Assembly: GCA_027579435.1 (NCBI GenBank)
Contig: JANBPK010000773.1
Location: 124,001-188,000 of the forward strand
DNA length: 64,000 nt
Direction: 5' to 3'
Source of the DNA: Candolleomyces eurysporus
Lineage: Eukaryota > Basidiomycota > Agaricomycetes > Agaricales > Psathyrellaceae
Made by a program: the position numbers and the translations under genes. A model generated the notes under the pieces. The model worked only from the letters and a program-made list of their open reading frames with translations, was not told the origin of the DNA and did not search any database. This document shows, piece after piece, positions 24,012 to 34,043 of the stretch (within the stretch, counting starts at the first letter, position 1; every line of letters starts with the position of its first letter).

Positions 24012-25541
24012 ATGTCCTTCAGGCTATTCTCGAGGGCTAGGACGATCTATCGTATGCCAAATATCAGGTCATTTGCTTCAACTCAAATCAGAAACGAGGT
24101 TAGATACGTTCGGTTGGAAAGTCCAGGCGAGCCACCACACAAACCTCGTCATCCACTCGACTATCGGAATTGGGATCCAATAACCAAGCTGCTAGTTCTC
24201 GGAGGGGGGCTTGCAACGGCGTATTACTTCTCCCAGTGCGCAGATTCTCTCATTCAATTGGTGATTATTGACGTTCTATTAGTCTAGAACAAGTCCCAGA
24301 AACAGGAAGATGGAGGTTTATGAACACCAGTCCGGAAACAGAGGCTGAGGTATTTGTTGAGCTGCTTTTTCCAAAACACCATGAGCGTCTTACAATGGAG
24401 CAGATAGCCGATCTAACACGGCGCGAGATCCACAACACTTTCCATGGCAAAATCCTGCCTCCGGACCACCCTATTTCGCACCACGTTCGACGTGTTGTAT
24501 CTCGAATCCTGACCGCCTCTAATCTCGGGGTATTGCATGGGGAGCAACCAGCCCACGCCACGCTCCGTGGCGACAGTTTTGGTGAATTCACTGAATTCGG
24601 CGCATCGGCACGTCCCACCGAAGCCTATGGACCGCGGAAGAAGTGGGACGTCATCGTTGTGGACGATAAGAAGACCATAAATGCCATGGCCACACCTGGC
24701 GCCGTCGTGGTGTTTACAGGCATCCTATCTGTTTGTCGGGACGAAGAGGGGCTTGCTGCTGTGCTGGCTCATGGTAAGCCTGCTTGTTTGTTTATGCACG
24801 CCATGAGAAATGACCTGTATCTCTTAGAAATTGGGCATGTCGTGGCCCGACACACGGCCGAAAGCATCTCCTCCCAGAAAATCTGGTCTGGAGTGGCTGC
24901 TATCCTCCAACTTCTGAGCGTGGACTATACCATCACGCAAAATCTGACAGCGCTCCTGTTCAGGCTGCCCAATTCAAGAACGCATGAACGAGAGGGTATG
25001 TCTTGGTCCTGTGTCCATAGCGGACAGAATTTAACCATCTTACAGCCGATCTCATTGGACTCCGTCTCATGTCAAAAGCATGCTACGATCCCAGGGCTGC
25101 ACTGGCGTAAGTCTGACATATACTCACACTTCCCTCCACTCACACTTCCCTCCACTCACACTTCCCTCCACTCACACTTCCCTCCACTCACACTTCCCTC
25201 CACTCACACTTCCCTCCACTCACACTTCCCTCCACTCATCCTATCTCTGTAGCATGTTAGAGCGGCTAGGCCAGTTGAAGAAATCCGTCATGCCCCGTAA
25301 AGCGTTTGAATTCGCCCGCACACACCCTGCCCACGAAAATAGGGTCAAGGTGTGTTGCAATCGTTTTGAAAATCCTCTTCGTAATGCTGAAACCTTGTTC
25401 TAGTATCTTGAAGCGGCCTTGCCAGAGGCGTACCAAATAGTTGAATCAAATCCGGAATGTGCGGCGGTTCGCAAGCAGCTCGATGCATTTAGGGAGACAG
25501 CTCATCAAGCAAAAATTGACGAAATAAAGTTTGGTGACTGA
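24012..25541 (+). CDS. OMA1: OMA1-type mitochondrial inner-membrane metalloprotease
   Basis: Six exons: 24012-24235, 24283-24773, 24828-24995, 25046-25106, 25253-25349 and 25404-25541, 1179 bases (392 residues). Arg-rich N-terminus without acids, as expected for a mitochondrial presequence, then a membrane segment near residues 60-75. 'HLEQVPETGRWRF' across intron 1 is an OMA1 hallmark. The M48 zinc site His-Glu-Ile-Gly-His falls at about 238-242; the Glu codon is split by intron 2. The third ligand region is 'HEREADLIGLRLM', also across an intron. The C-terminus has 'THPAHENRVKYLEAALPEA'. Known role: ATP-independent quality-control protease of the inner membrane. Intron 4 carries a perfect minisatellite. 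Complete and probably functional. Confidence 0.92.
25122..25233. repeat. minisatellite, 7 perfect copies of a 16-base unit
   Basis: Unit 'actcacacttccctcc', seven identical head-to-tail copies plus a partial eighth, wholly inside OMA1 intron 4 (25107-25252). The unit is pyrimidine-rich on the coding strand, like the tract before a 3' splice site. Confidence 0.97.
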
Positions 25542-25611
25542 TAAAATAATACTTAGACTAATGCCGGAGAGCTGTGCCATGGCCCACAAATAGACAAACC
25601 TCCACTCCTAG

Positions 25612-25765
25612 AAATCTGGCGCTTAATTAGGGTCAATGTGGCGTCGACCTCATCCCACCCGCCTTCGTTATCTATCTTTCACACTATGTTTTCTACCGAA
25701 TTTCAATTTCTCTATGCCTCAGCTCTTCCTACTCTCTCGGTTTCGCCACATAGCCAGATGAAGAC
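25612..25765. repeat. duplicated upstream segment of gene G (copy 2)
   Basis: Diverged copy of 22932-23090, ending where a NACHT relict begins. It suggests a segment from the 5' flank of gene G was copied next to NACHT sequence. Confidence 0.65.
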
Positions 25766-26110
25766 GAAGAGTGGCCCGGGGAAGATACTGTGAAGCACTT
25801 GCAGAAAACCAGCGGCCACATACCGCCGCCACCGTCATATCGTGCATGGGGCTTTCCCTATTTTCAGAAAACTTGTGCGACTATATCGACTAGGTCCCTG
25901 AACATCGTCCATCCGCATTCAGCAATATCGTTCAAGCTCTGAGGGACTTCTTGAGAAACAGCAAGAGGTCTTTGAGGAACTAGAGCAGCGTGCGGTGGCT
26001 GACTCAAGAGATGAGGAAAGTTGGGCGGCGGTTGAGAAGCTTGTTCTTCAGGATGCCAGCTAGTATAGTATACATGTCATACCGAGCGTTTTTATCTGAA
26101 AATGTATTTT
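25756..26110 (+). pseudogene. NACHT gene relict with internal deletion
   Basis: The first part matches N1 around 28370-28460 ('gggaagatactgtgaag', then the His-rich segment before a conserved Val-Ile-Arg-His). The sequence then jumps to the C-terminal end, matching N1 near 29350-29560 ('gaacatcgtcc', 'ttcaagctctgagg'). The stop context 'agctagtatagtatac' also matches the N1 3' end. About 900 bases are missing relative to N1, and frames shift. The 3' flank to about 26300 still resembles the N1 3' flank, so this is an old tandem copy of N1. Confidence 0.7.
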
Positions 26111-26299
26111 CAACGACAGATCGAGCTCTTCCTACAAAACGCACCCTCCGTAGCGGTCACCACAGCCAATGCGAAAGTCACTACATCATAAGGGGAACCA
26201 TGATTGTACTAGCATGTGGACCAGTAGTCAAAAGCAGTGAAGACACGTTAACTTCGCGCATAGGGCCGACGAATCGGGAAGTGAAGATGCCAGGATAAA

Positions 26300-27412
26300 T
26301 TTGTTGATTTGGTTGAACATCATCGAAGTCAAGGTGCAGCTAGCGTAGGAACCTCAAGAATCCAGGACGGACCTGCTGACTCGGCATCCACACAACTTGC
26401 TGAGCTGGAGCTAGCTTTGATTGTTGACGGAAAACCACAAAACCGGGCGATTGTGCTCGGAAAATAGGACCGACCAGAGACGAATTCCTCGGGATTTAGC
26501 TCAGAACTCACAGGCGCTGTCATGGACACCTGATTTATCGGGTTGGGATTATAGGTGCCAAGGATTCCGGACATTCTCAGTTGGTGGGAATGGCAGAGGA
26601 GAAAAATCTTTTTCTTGTCTTTGTTCCAAGTTTACTACGATGCTCACGTAGGCTATGACGCGATGCGCTCGTTCAATCGCATGGGGAAGCACGCCTATCT
26701 CGTGGAACATCTCCACGAGTGTGAAGAGGCTTGCATGACCGTCGAGTATGCCGCTTTTTGTGAACGCCCTTCCAATTTAGTTGAAAGCGGGAGAGTACAC
26801 ATGAGTCCACATATCATTGTGCTGGATCGATGAATCCTGTCTGTGAAGTCGCTTATTTGAGCGCATCCACACAGCTGCGGAGACGTTCGGCCTCTGGCTT
26901 AGATATTGTAAAGTGAGACTCAAAGTCAATAGGTCGGAATAGAACCGATCTTCTCATGCAGAAAGTGCGCTGAGGACATGACCTATCTCTCGTTCGTACT
27001 CGCAATCGTATGGTTCGATTTATTTCGAGGCTGGGCGACGCCGTAGAAGACGCCTCACTATTTAAAAGAAATTAGTGGATAGTACTACGAGGTTTGGGGA
27101 AGTCTCTTTCCTGGGTGCGTATGACACATGTCGGAGGGGGTTCAGATTCGCTGCTCGCATTATCGCTTTATGAATACTATAAGCATTGGAAATGTTCATG
27201 AATCATGGAATAGCCACTTACAATGCGGCGGTTGATTACGAATGGACAAATCGTGGAAGCCTTGAAGCCATCAAGGGGCTGCTCTCCGGAGCGGAGTCGG
27301 AATACGGGCCGATGAAGCGTCGGGCTCGGCGGAGACTGGATGAGCGCACGGGCCAGCTGGCGCTTCATTTCATCGATACGTACTCTCTTGAGCTCTTCTG
27401 CGGATCATATCA
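26300..27412. other. stretch between NACHT relict and N1
   Basis: Short open frames of 60-90 codons on both strands (for example near 26.33-26.57 kb minus and 27.19-27.46 kb plus) with no family resemblance I can name. Probably the N1 promoter region and decayed sequence. Confidence 0.35.
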
Positions 27413-29534
27413 ATGTCGTCGTACTTTGCCAACTCCAGGGACTTTGCTATCAACAAGCTAACGCTCAACAACACCAACAACAACTACATCTCAGAAGGCG
27501 ATGGTATGAATGGTTGCGTCTGGTTCAGTGCATGCACCAAACTGAGTTTTCTAACAAGCGCTCCAATATCTGCACAAGCACTCGGCTACGAGTGCCATGC
27601 ACGACTCGGAAGAGCGATACCCTCCGCCTCTGTGCCACGAAGGTACTCGCGATGTTGTCATATGTCGGATCGAGGGGTGGTATGGGTTCGAAATCCCGCC
27701 GGAGAAGAAGATCATGTGGGTTCATGCCCCTGCAGGCTATGGGAAGACTGCGGTTGCGGGGACGGTGTCGAAGAAGATGGAGAGCCGTACGGACCTCGAC
27801 TTCAATCCCGTCGGGGCTACCTTCTTCTTCTGGAGGACGTCTCCAGAGCGCAACAGCCCTGCGCGCTTCATCATCACGTTGGCGTATCAGTTCACGATAT
27901 CCATCCCCGAGCTCGCTCCTCACATCGAAGCAGCGGTGAAGCGAAATCCCATGGTCCTCAACAAAGCGCTCGAAGCTCAGGTGACGAAGCTCATTGTCGA
28001 GCCGTTCAAATCCCTCGGCGAACTAGACAATATGCCGCATCGCCTGGTTATTATCGACGGACTCGACGAGTGCATCAACTCTGACCAGGAGTCGCGCATC
28101 GAAAAGCAATACGCGGAGGATCAAGAACGCGTCCAGGTCCGGATCCTCGATCTCATTCGCACTCTCCATTCCCATAACCTTCCGCTGTGCTTCCTCATTC
28201 TCAGCCGGCCAGAACCGTGGATCAAGCAACACATCGGGTCCAAGTCGTTTCAATCTATCACGGAGACTTTGGATCTTTACCAAGTCGGAGATCATATGAA
28301 GGACGTGGAGACATTCGTCAGGGCTGAACTAGCTCGAATCGCCGAGCACTTGGACCCACAGCCAGGCGACGACGAAGAGTGGCCAGGGGAAGATACCGTG
28401 AAAGACTTCTTGCAGAGAACTGGCGGGCACATGCTGTACGCTGCCACGGTTATTCGTCACATCGGCGACCCATACGATGATCCCCGACAACGACTGCAAG
28501 ATATTCTCAGGGGCGAGTTTAATTCCACTCAGGACCTCACCCACTCGACTCCTTTCTCTTCCCTTCACGAGCTCTACCGCCAAATCTTACGGTCATGCCC
28601 CCAAGCAAATCGGGCCACCATGGTCGGCGTATTGGAAGAATTACTGGCGGCTAGAGAAGAATTATGGCTCCGATCCAAGGTCCAAGCTGCTTGCAACATC
28701 CTTGACCGCCTCTGTGGGCGAGCACCTGGCCGTGGAATCAAGGCTCTCCGACCTCTTCACGCTGTGATTCGCCTGTCCGGAGACGATGATGGAAGCTCCA
28801 GCAATTCACCTTTTTTCTATCATTCTTCATTTGCCGAATTCTTGAGGGATCGGTCTCAACCGTTGCCAGACGTTACGATCAATGTTCAGAAAGGTCTCAG
28901 CAGGGTGCTTGCGGGGTGTTTAAAGGCACTGTCGGCGATAACCATGGATGGTCAGGTCTCCGAGGAACACGTCAAGTTTTCCCTGAATCATTGGTGGAGT
29001 CTTTGGTTCGGATTGCACCCCATTACAGACGCTGACCTATCATCTCACTTCAAGGCGTTGCTTTCAGCTGATCTCACAGCTTGCTTCATTCAGAATGTGA
29101 TGGACAATGAGAGATCGGATAATAGTTTGTTTTATTGTCTCCTCGATTTGTATCATCGGAATGGCAGCCTTATCGTCCGCCGCAGGCCATTTCCCGTTTA
29201 TGCGGCCCTCATCGAAGACTTACTCTCGCATCTTCGATCTTCGGCGGACGCATGCTTCCGGCACGTCTTGGATCCCGAGTTTCTCAACAGTCATCTCGTG
29301 GACTTCTACCGTTTTTCACTTTTCTTGTCTCTCTATATGATGCAACTCTCGGAACATCGTCCGGTGCCCGCTTTCGACAATCTTGTTCAAGCTTTGAGGG
29401 GCCTTCTCGAGAAACGAGAAACGTTCTTCAAGAAACTCGAGGAGAGTGTTGAAAAGTCTATGCATGCAAGTAATAGGGATAGTAAGCCAGCGGTTATGGA
29501 CATATTCAAGCGTGCTCGTCAGGATGTCGAATAG
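27413..29534 (+). CDS. NACHT-domain NTPase (NLR-like), N1
   Basis: Two exons: 27413-27503, an intron (GTATGA to an AAG acceptor at 27558), then 27559-29534; 688 residues. The short first exon matches the first-exon peptides of N2 and N3. Walker A 'APAGYGKT' near 87-94, Walker B 'LVIIDGLDE' near 193-201, sensor-type 'LILSRPEPW' near 244. No WD40, ankyrin or TPR repeats follow; the C-terminal 350 residues are helical with conserved 'FYHSSFAEFLRD' and 'LLSADLTACF' motifs. Fungal NACHT proteins are NLR-like NTPases linked to non-self recognition and programmed cell death; the partner is unknown. Convergent with gene H. Complete. Confidence 0.9.
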
Positions 29535-29870
29535 TATAGTACAATATTATTACCGAGCTTTAGCGTCAGACAATGTATTCAAATAAAGTAGTCAACCCAT
29601 CCTATCATACACCCTCCGCAGCCAACGCTTAAATCACCGCATCTCAAAGGGAATACAATTCCGAGTAGTCAACCTAGTATGTAGTCCGAAAAGCCAGTGA
29701 AGACACAAATTCGCACATCGGGTCGGTGAATCGAAAAGTAGAGATACCAAAGAACACCTATTCGTTCATTGAAGGTAAGGTGAGTCTGCAGAAATGCCAT
29801 CACATNCCCCCCTCTCGAAACACGCCTTCAAGTTTTTATGCGACACTGCGACTCGGCAGAATTCTCCTTA
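29535..29870. other. N1 3' flank
   Basis: The first 180 bases resemble the 3' flank of the NACHT relict at 26.1-26.3 kb. One N at 29807 stands before a run of six Cs. No gene. Confidence 0.45.
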
Positions 29871-29879
29871 CGGGTGTGA

Positions 29880-30220
29880 TCGAAGGCGGCGAGGATCGGG
29901 CTCCGAATCACTTTGCTTCCTCCGAAATTTGAGCTGTTCTGCCTATCATATCGACAGCCATACAGAGGTGTCAATAAATTGAGTAGGAAGAAGTGTGACC
30001 AACAAAACGCTCGATCATCAATCTTGCGAAAATTAGAATGGCTCGGACTCCATGAACCGTCTTCGATGAACCACACCCATATATTCCCTGGAGAATTAAA
30101 CGATCAGCACGGCTTTGTGAAATGCGACACGCTTGCGATGACAACGCGACGTACCCACTCGAGCACGACGTCGATGCGTTTTGAGAGGGTTGGGGTAATT
30201 CTACTGCACTTGGATTGGGG
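29880..30220 (-). pseudogene. relict of the last two exons of the G/H coiled-coil family
   Basis: Minus strand reads a Cys-Ser-containing end, GTACGTCG, then a CAG acceptor followed by Gly-Ile-Tyr-Gly and 'WFIEDGSWSP'. Gene H has the same pattern (...Cys-Ala-Asn-Trp, GTACGT, CAG, Gly-Ile-Tyr-Gly, 'WFIDDPSC'). Frames are broken and the rest of the gene is missing. It lies just downstream of H and looks like an old partial tandem copy. Confidence 0.55.
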
Positions 30221-30431
30221 TTGAGTCCGAGAATCAGTCAGTGGTTCACCCTTTGTCTCCGTCCGAGTTCCTGATTAAGCCATTCTTTTTCCTTGCTATC
30301 ATCGTTCTGTGTGTCTCGTCAAACCATTCTAATACTATTTCAAACGGAGTACAAACAAATGAGAGGTAGGAATGAGGAAACTATTCTAGAAAGTCAACAG
30401 GTGGGTGAGATTCCAGATGGTGGCGTTGTAT

Positions 30432-32002
30432 TTATACGCAAGAGGGGTCGTCGATGAACCATAATCCATAAATACCGTATATTCCCTGAAGCATCCAATC
30501 ATTAGCACAATGGATATTGTAAAAAGGCTTCAAGTGCCAATCGCAGCACGTACCCAGTTAGCGCACGAATGTGGAGCATCGAAATGGAGGCTATGGAAGT
30601 CAGCGGGAGTGGAAGCACACATCTTCAATGCATCATCACCGCTGTGTATGTTCTGAATCTGTGACTCGATTCGCTGGAATAGTCGGTGAGCAAATAAATG
30701 GATTACTCGAAGCGGAGAACACAGACCCGTTTCCCCGAGCCTTCGGCCGTGCAGCCCTACGGAATGAAATTTCAGTGGACCGCGGGAGCCCGACTAGAAA
30801 GAGTCGACGCACCTTGTCTTTGAAGTCCTGGAAGAATGGGCGGCAGGGACCCTCCTCCCAGTCGACGATCCAAGCTCCGTAAATGCCACCCAAGGGGCCC
30901 TTTAAATTCGGTTGATCAATGGGCCAGGCGAGGACAGGTACCAGCACTCACCCTATCATCGCAATCCGTTGGAGCCGCCCATTTTCCATTGACCCAAGCC
31001 TGCGTCTCACGGCAAGCCCTGACACGGTTGTAGCCCGCCGGGATGTGCTCGAGTTTCGCAGTATACCTACGCGCTCCGAAGCGCAAGCAATGCTGGTCGG
31101 GCTGGGGATCCTGCCACTTCAGCCCCACTTTCTTCTTCTCCTCCTCTTCTTTCTCCTTCTCCAATTCTCGGCGCTTCCGCTCGAGTTCGAGCTTCATTTG
31201 TTCTTCTTGCATACGCTCGTGCTCCCGTCGATCAGATTGCCACTGAGCACGTTCCTTGTCCCAGTCCGCCCGTTCTTTACGCATTGCTTCACGAGCTGTA
31301 GCGTGTTGTTGGATTTCTTGAGCCCATTTGGCGGTGATGTCCTGCATAGTGGAGATCTGTGCAAGGTGTTTAGTGTAGTCCTTATCCCATCCGAGCCTTC
31401 TCCTCTCGAGGGCACTGGGATTCAGAACCGACATAGCCCATACATCCTGAGCGACCCAGGCGATGAGGCTGCCCATTACAAACGTAAAGAGTGCAAAGTA
31501 ACACCAGCCGCGCTCAGTTTCAATCCTAAAGTTGCGGACGCGTTGGATTGGGCCTGTCAGCGCGCTAGGGGTTCGAGTCGGGGCGCCGAACGAAGGGGAG
31601 GGGCTACTTCCTTCCATAGGTAATGGTGTGTACTGTGGGGGAAGTGGATCGTATCTCGCGCCTACCAGAAATTCGCTGAAGCTCCTTAAAGATGGGGAAG
31701 ACGACGACGACGTACCTTGACTGCTGGAGGCAGCATTGTTGCCCGATCGAGCGAAGCGATTACGATGAGGGGTCTGACCAGACCCCGAGCCAAAGCTCCT
31801 CTCGCTGGGCGCACCCCAATTCCCATCTGTAGCAGAGTAGCCTGCAGTCCCCGTTCTCTTGCCGGAGCAGCCTCTGCTGCTCGTCCTGGGTGCCTGCGGC
31901 GGAACCAGAGCTAGTGATGATACACGCAGAGCGATAGTATATCAGAAAAATCCAGACGTGCCCATCTCAGCAGGCCATTCCGACTTACCGGTTGAATGGC
32001 AT
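30432..32002 (-). CDS. one-TM coiled-coil protein with two Cys modules, copy H
   Basis: Same order as gene G: short first exon (ATG at 32002), Ser/Gly-rich segment, one membrane segment ('YFALFTFVMGSLIAWVA'), Lys/Glu-rich coiled coil, then 'CLRFGARRYTAKLEHIPAGY' and 'WIVDWEEGPC'. H goes on where G stops: 'FKDK', an intron, 'GCTAEGSGK', an intron, 'HSGDDALKMCASTPADFH', an intron, then 'GLWFIDDPSCV' and a stop at 30432. All these junctions have GT and AG and keep frame. Near 31.83 kb H is two bases short relative to G, so exon 1 does not read in frame into the membrane exon. The true start may be the ATG at 31617, or the copy may be damaged. Role unknown. Confidence 0.6.
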
Positions 32003-32149
32003 GCTCAGGGAGGAAAGAAGGTTTGATGGCTGTGCAGCTCGAAGCGGGCTGGTTGCTTGCGTGTTCAAGTTGTATGTCCGTGTTTGAGGTGAACTCAATC
32101 AGGCCGGCGGTCGACTCTACCGTTGGATTGAATGGTGATCATGATTTGT

Positions 32150-32235
32150 GGGCTCAAATACATTAGCCCTTCGAAGTTGACAGCTTGACCAGACGTCGAA
32201 CTGTTCTCTCGACGATGGAGCCTTGGTACCGACCC
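32150..32235. repeat. dispersed repeat (copy at 36.5 kb)
   Basis: About 85 bases here resemble 36525-36597; shared blocks include 'accagacgtcga', 'ctgttctct' and 'gacgatggagccttg'. Origin unknown. Confidence 0.6.
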
Positions 32236-32439
32236 GCCCAGACGCGACGACCGCAACACACGTCGTGATCTCTTTCGACAACTTATTACGCATCCTACTA
32301 TCGCTTCTCGGAAAATGCCAAAACGATATTCTGGAGTACTCGGTTTCTCGGGGAGATGCAACCTGAGCAGGAGCCATCAGACGAACAATTCAAACTAGTT
32401 TTGGCCTGCCTCGAATTGAACCCTCAACTTTGTAGCAAT

Positions 32440-32960
32440 TGGCGTCCCCTTAAAGATGCCGCATCGTCACGAATCTCATCCTCAAAAATCTGAACAGGAT
32501 TACCTCTTGGATGTGCCTATGTTTACAAAGAATAGCACGCACTCAGTTTGCCTCTCGGACACTTGGCGATCTCCAAGGACATCCATGTCTGCTATCCCGC
32601 GTCATAGAATGACCAAAGCCTTTATGTCCCCTGATGACCAGCTGAAGGCGCCATTTTGCACATGGTCGTCGGCACGAGGTCCCTGGGCAGCGCAACCACC
32701 AAGATTTGTATGAATACATCGTGGATTCGAAAGATGCAGCAATCTCCACCCCCTAGAACCCATTTGAAGAAGGTTTGGGATATACTTCGTCCCAAGTGTA
32801 TGTTTTTTGGGCAATGGCAGTGGGTCGGAAGAAGGACCGTGACCTGCCCATTCTTAAATTTACAGCCAGCTGTCACCACATTGTCGCAGTAGTGGTGACG
32901 TTCATTGATTTTGGTGAGCTAAAATACGACAGACATGAATCTGGATGCTCTCTATGATGT
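32440..32960 (+). pseudogene. possible MYND-family relict
   Basis: One frame gives a peptide near 32.49 kb with 'ITSWMCLCLQRIAR', like 'FSWMLLCLRQ' in copies A and C. Another gives 'FEEGLGY' near 32.78 kb, then 'HHIVAVVVTFIDFGE', like 'FSDEGFGY' and 'RQIVEMFDGFTKIGD' of copy C, in the right order and spacing. Stops and frameshifts interrupt it. Tentative. Confidence 0.35.
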
Positions 32961-34043
32961 AGTATTAATTCAAGAGTTTATGTTTGGCATCAGCTCCATC
33001 GTAGCGAGGTTGGACCAATTCACGATCCTTACTGCCCTGTTCGACTCTCGATTTCGTTCCTTAGGGTGCACAAACCCTCTTGATTGATCCCTCTCCTACG
33101 CAGGCCTTACTGAAATGTGAAATACTGACAAGCAGAAACTAGCAACCTTGGTTCGGACCGTCCGGACGCGGAATGGAGTGCGGTTATCCGGAGGAACACT
33201 TTAACTTCTTTCCGTACCAAGGAGTCTGTTCACCAACAATCCACTCGGATGCTACGAGAACGCGAGAAGAGTGCACTTTGCGATGATATCAACGTGAGTA
33301 CTTTCCTTCATACCAAACGCCTCTCTTAAGGATCGGAGCTTGGCGTTTAGTATTTAAATACAATGGCCACCCTAGCGCTCAAGGGAGAGCACTTCACTTG
33401 CTGAAATTGCCATCCCGCCATATCGAAGAAGCGCCAAAGGAAGGATTGGAAAAGAATCTATCGCCACCAATGTGTCGACCTTTCTAAATAATATCACGGT
33501 ACGTCGTTAACCCAAACGTTCAAATATGCTTTCAGTGCCCAGCCTCCCCCGCGGAGAGCTGGCCCGACTCCAGCTGGATTTCCGCTCGCACCAGCTTCGC
33601 CTTCCTCCAGGACACTTATCCCGCGCACTGGATTACGGCGAGTGTAACGCGTGGCGTCATTGTCATTAAATTCCCGATGGTGAAGNTTTTTTTTCTCCTA
33701 TAGGTTGCATGGATGTACTTCGACTTTAACCGACTCTTTGTACTGGCTATCTAGACTTGAGAACCACCGTGACGTCGGGTGAAAAAGTAAGAATTGAGGA
33801 TACCCACCTGCACCGAACTGGTAGATCGAATACTTGCGAGAGCTAAACCAAAGCATCGTAACGAGGAGAGGAGCCAGGGGGTGCTGAAAGATGAACAAGA
33901 AATGAAGGTGATCCGGGCGGGATTGCTCTAAATAGAAGGATAAGCGCTCTGGTCACGGCCAGAAAGCTGTAAAAGCTGTGACTTTGCTGTGGCTGAGCAC
34001 TTGATCCATCGATCCTCATCGATCATCTCTTCCTCGAACCATC
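32961..34043. other. gene-poor stretch upstream of N2
   Basis: Short open frames only. A GTGAGT after an open segment near 33.15-33.29 kb could be a donor of an unrecognised or decayed gene. An N at 33686 precedes a run of T. The last part is the N2 promoter. Confidence 0.35.

Noticed and set aside
27413..28084. Long open frames overlapping N1 in other frames (also over N2 and N3)
   Set aside because: The N1, N2 and N3 DNA is conserved and GC-rich, so alternative frames stay open by chance. Homology and the NACHT motifs are in the called frame.
32400..32460. tRNA-like box ('ggttcaattc' on the minus strand)
   Set aside because: The stem flanking the loop does not pair and no acceptor stem or A box fits. 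I do not call a tRNA anywhere in the window.
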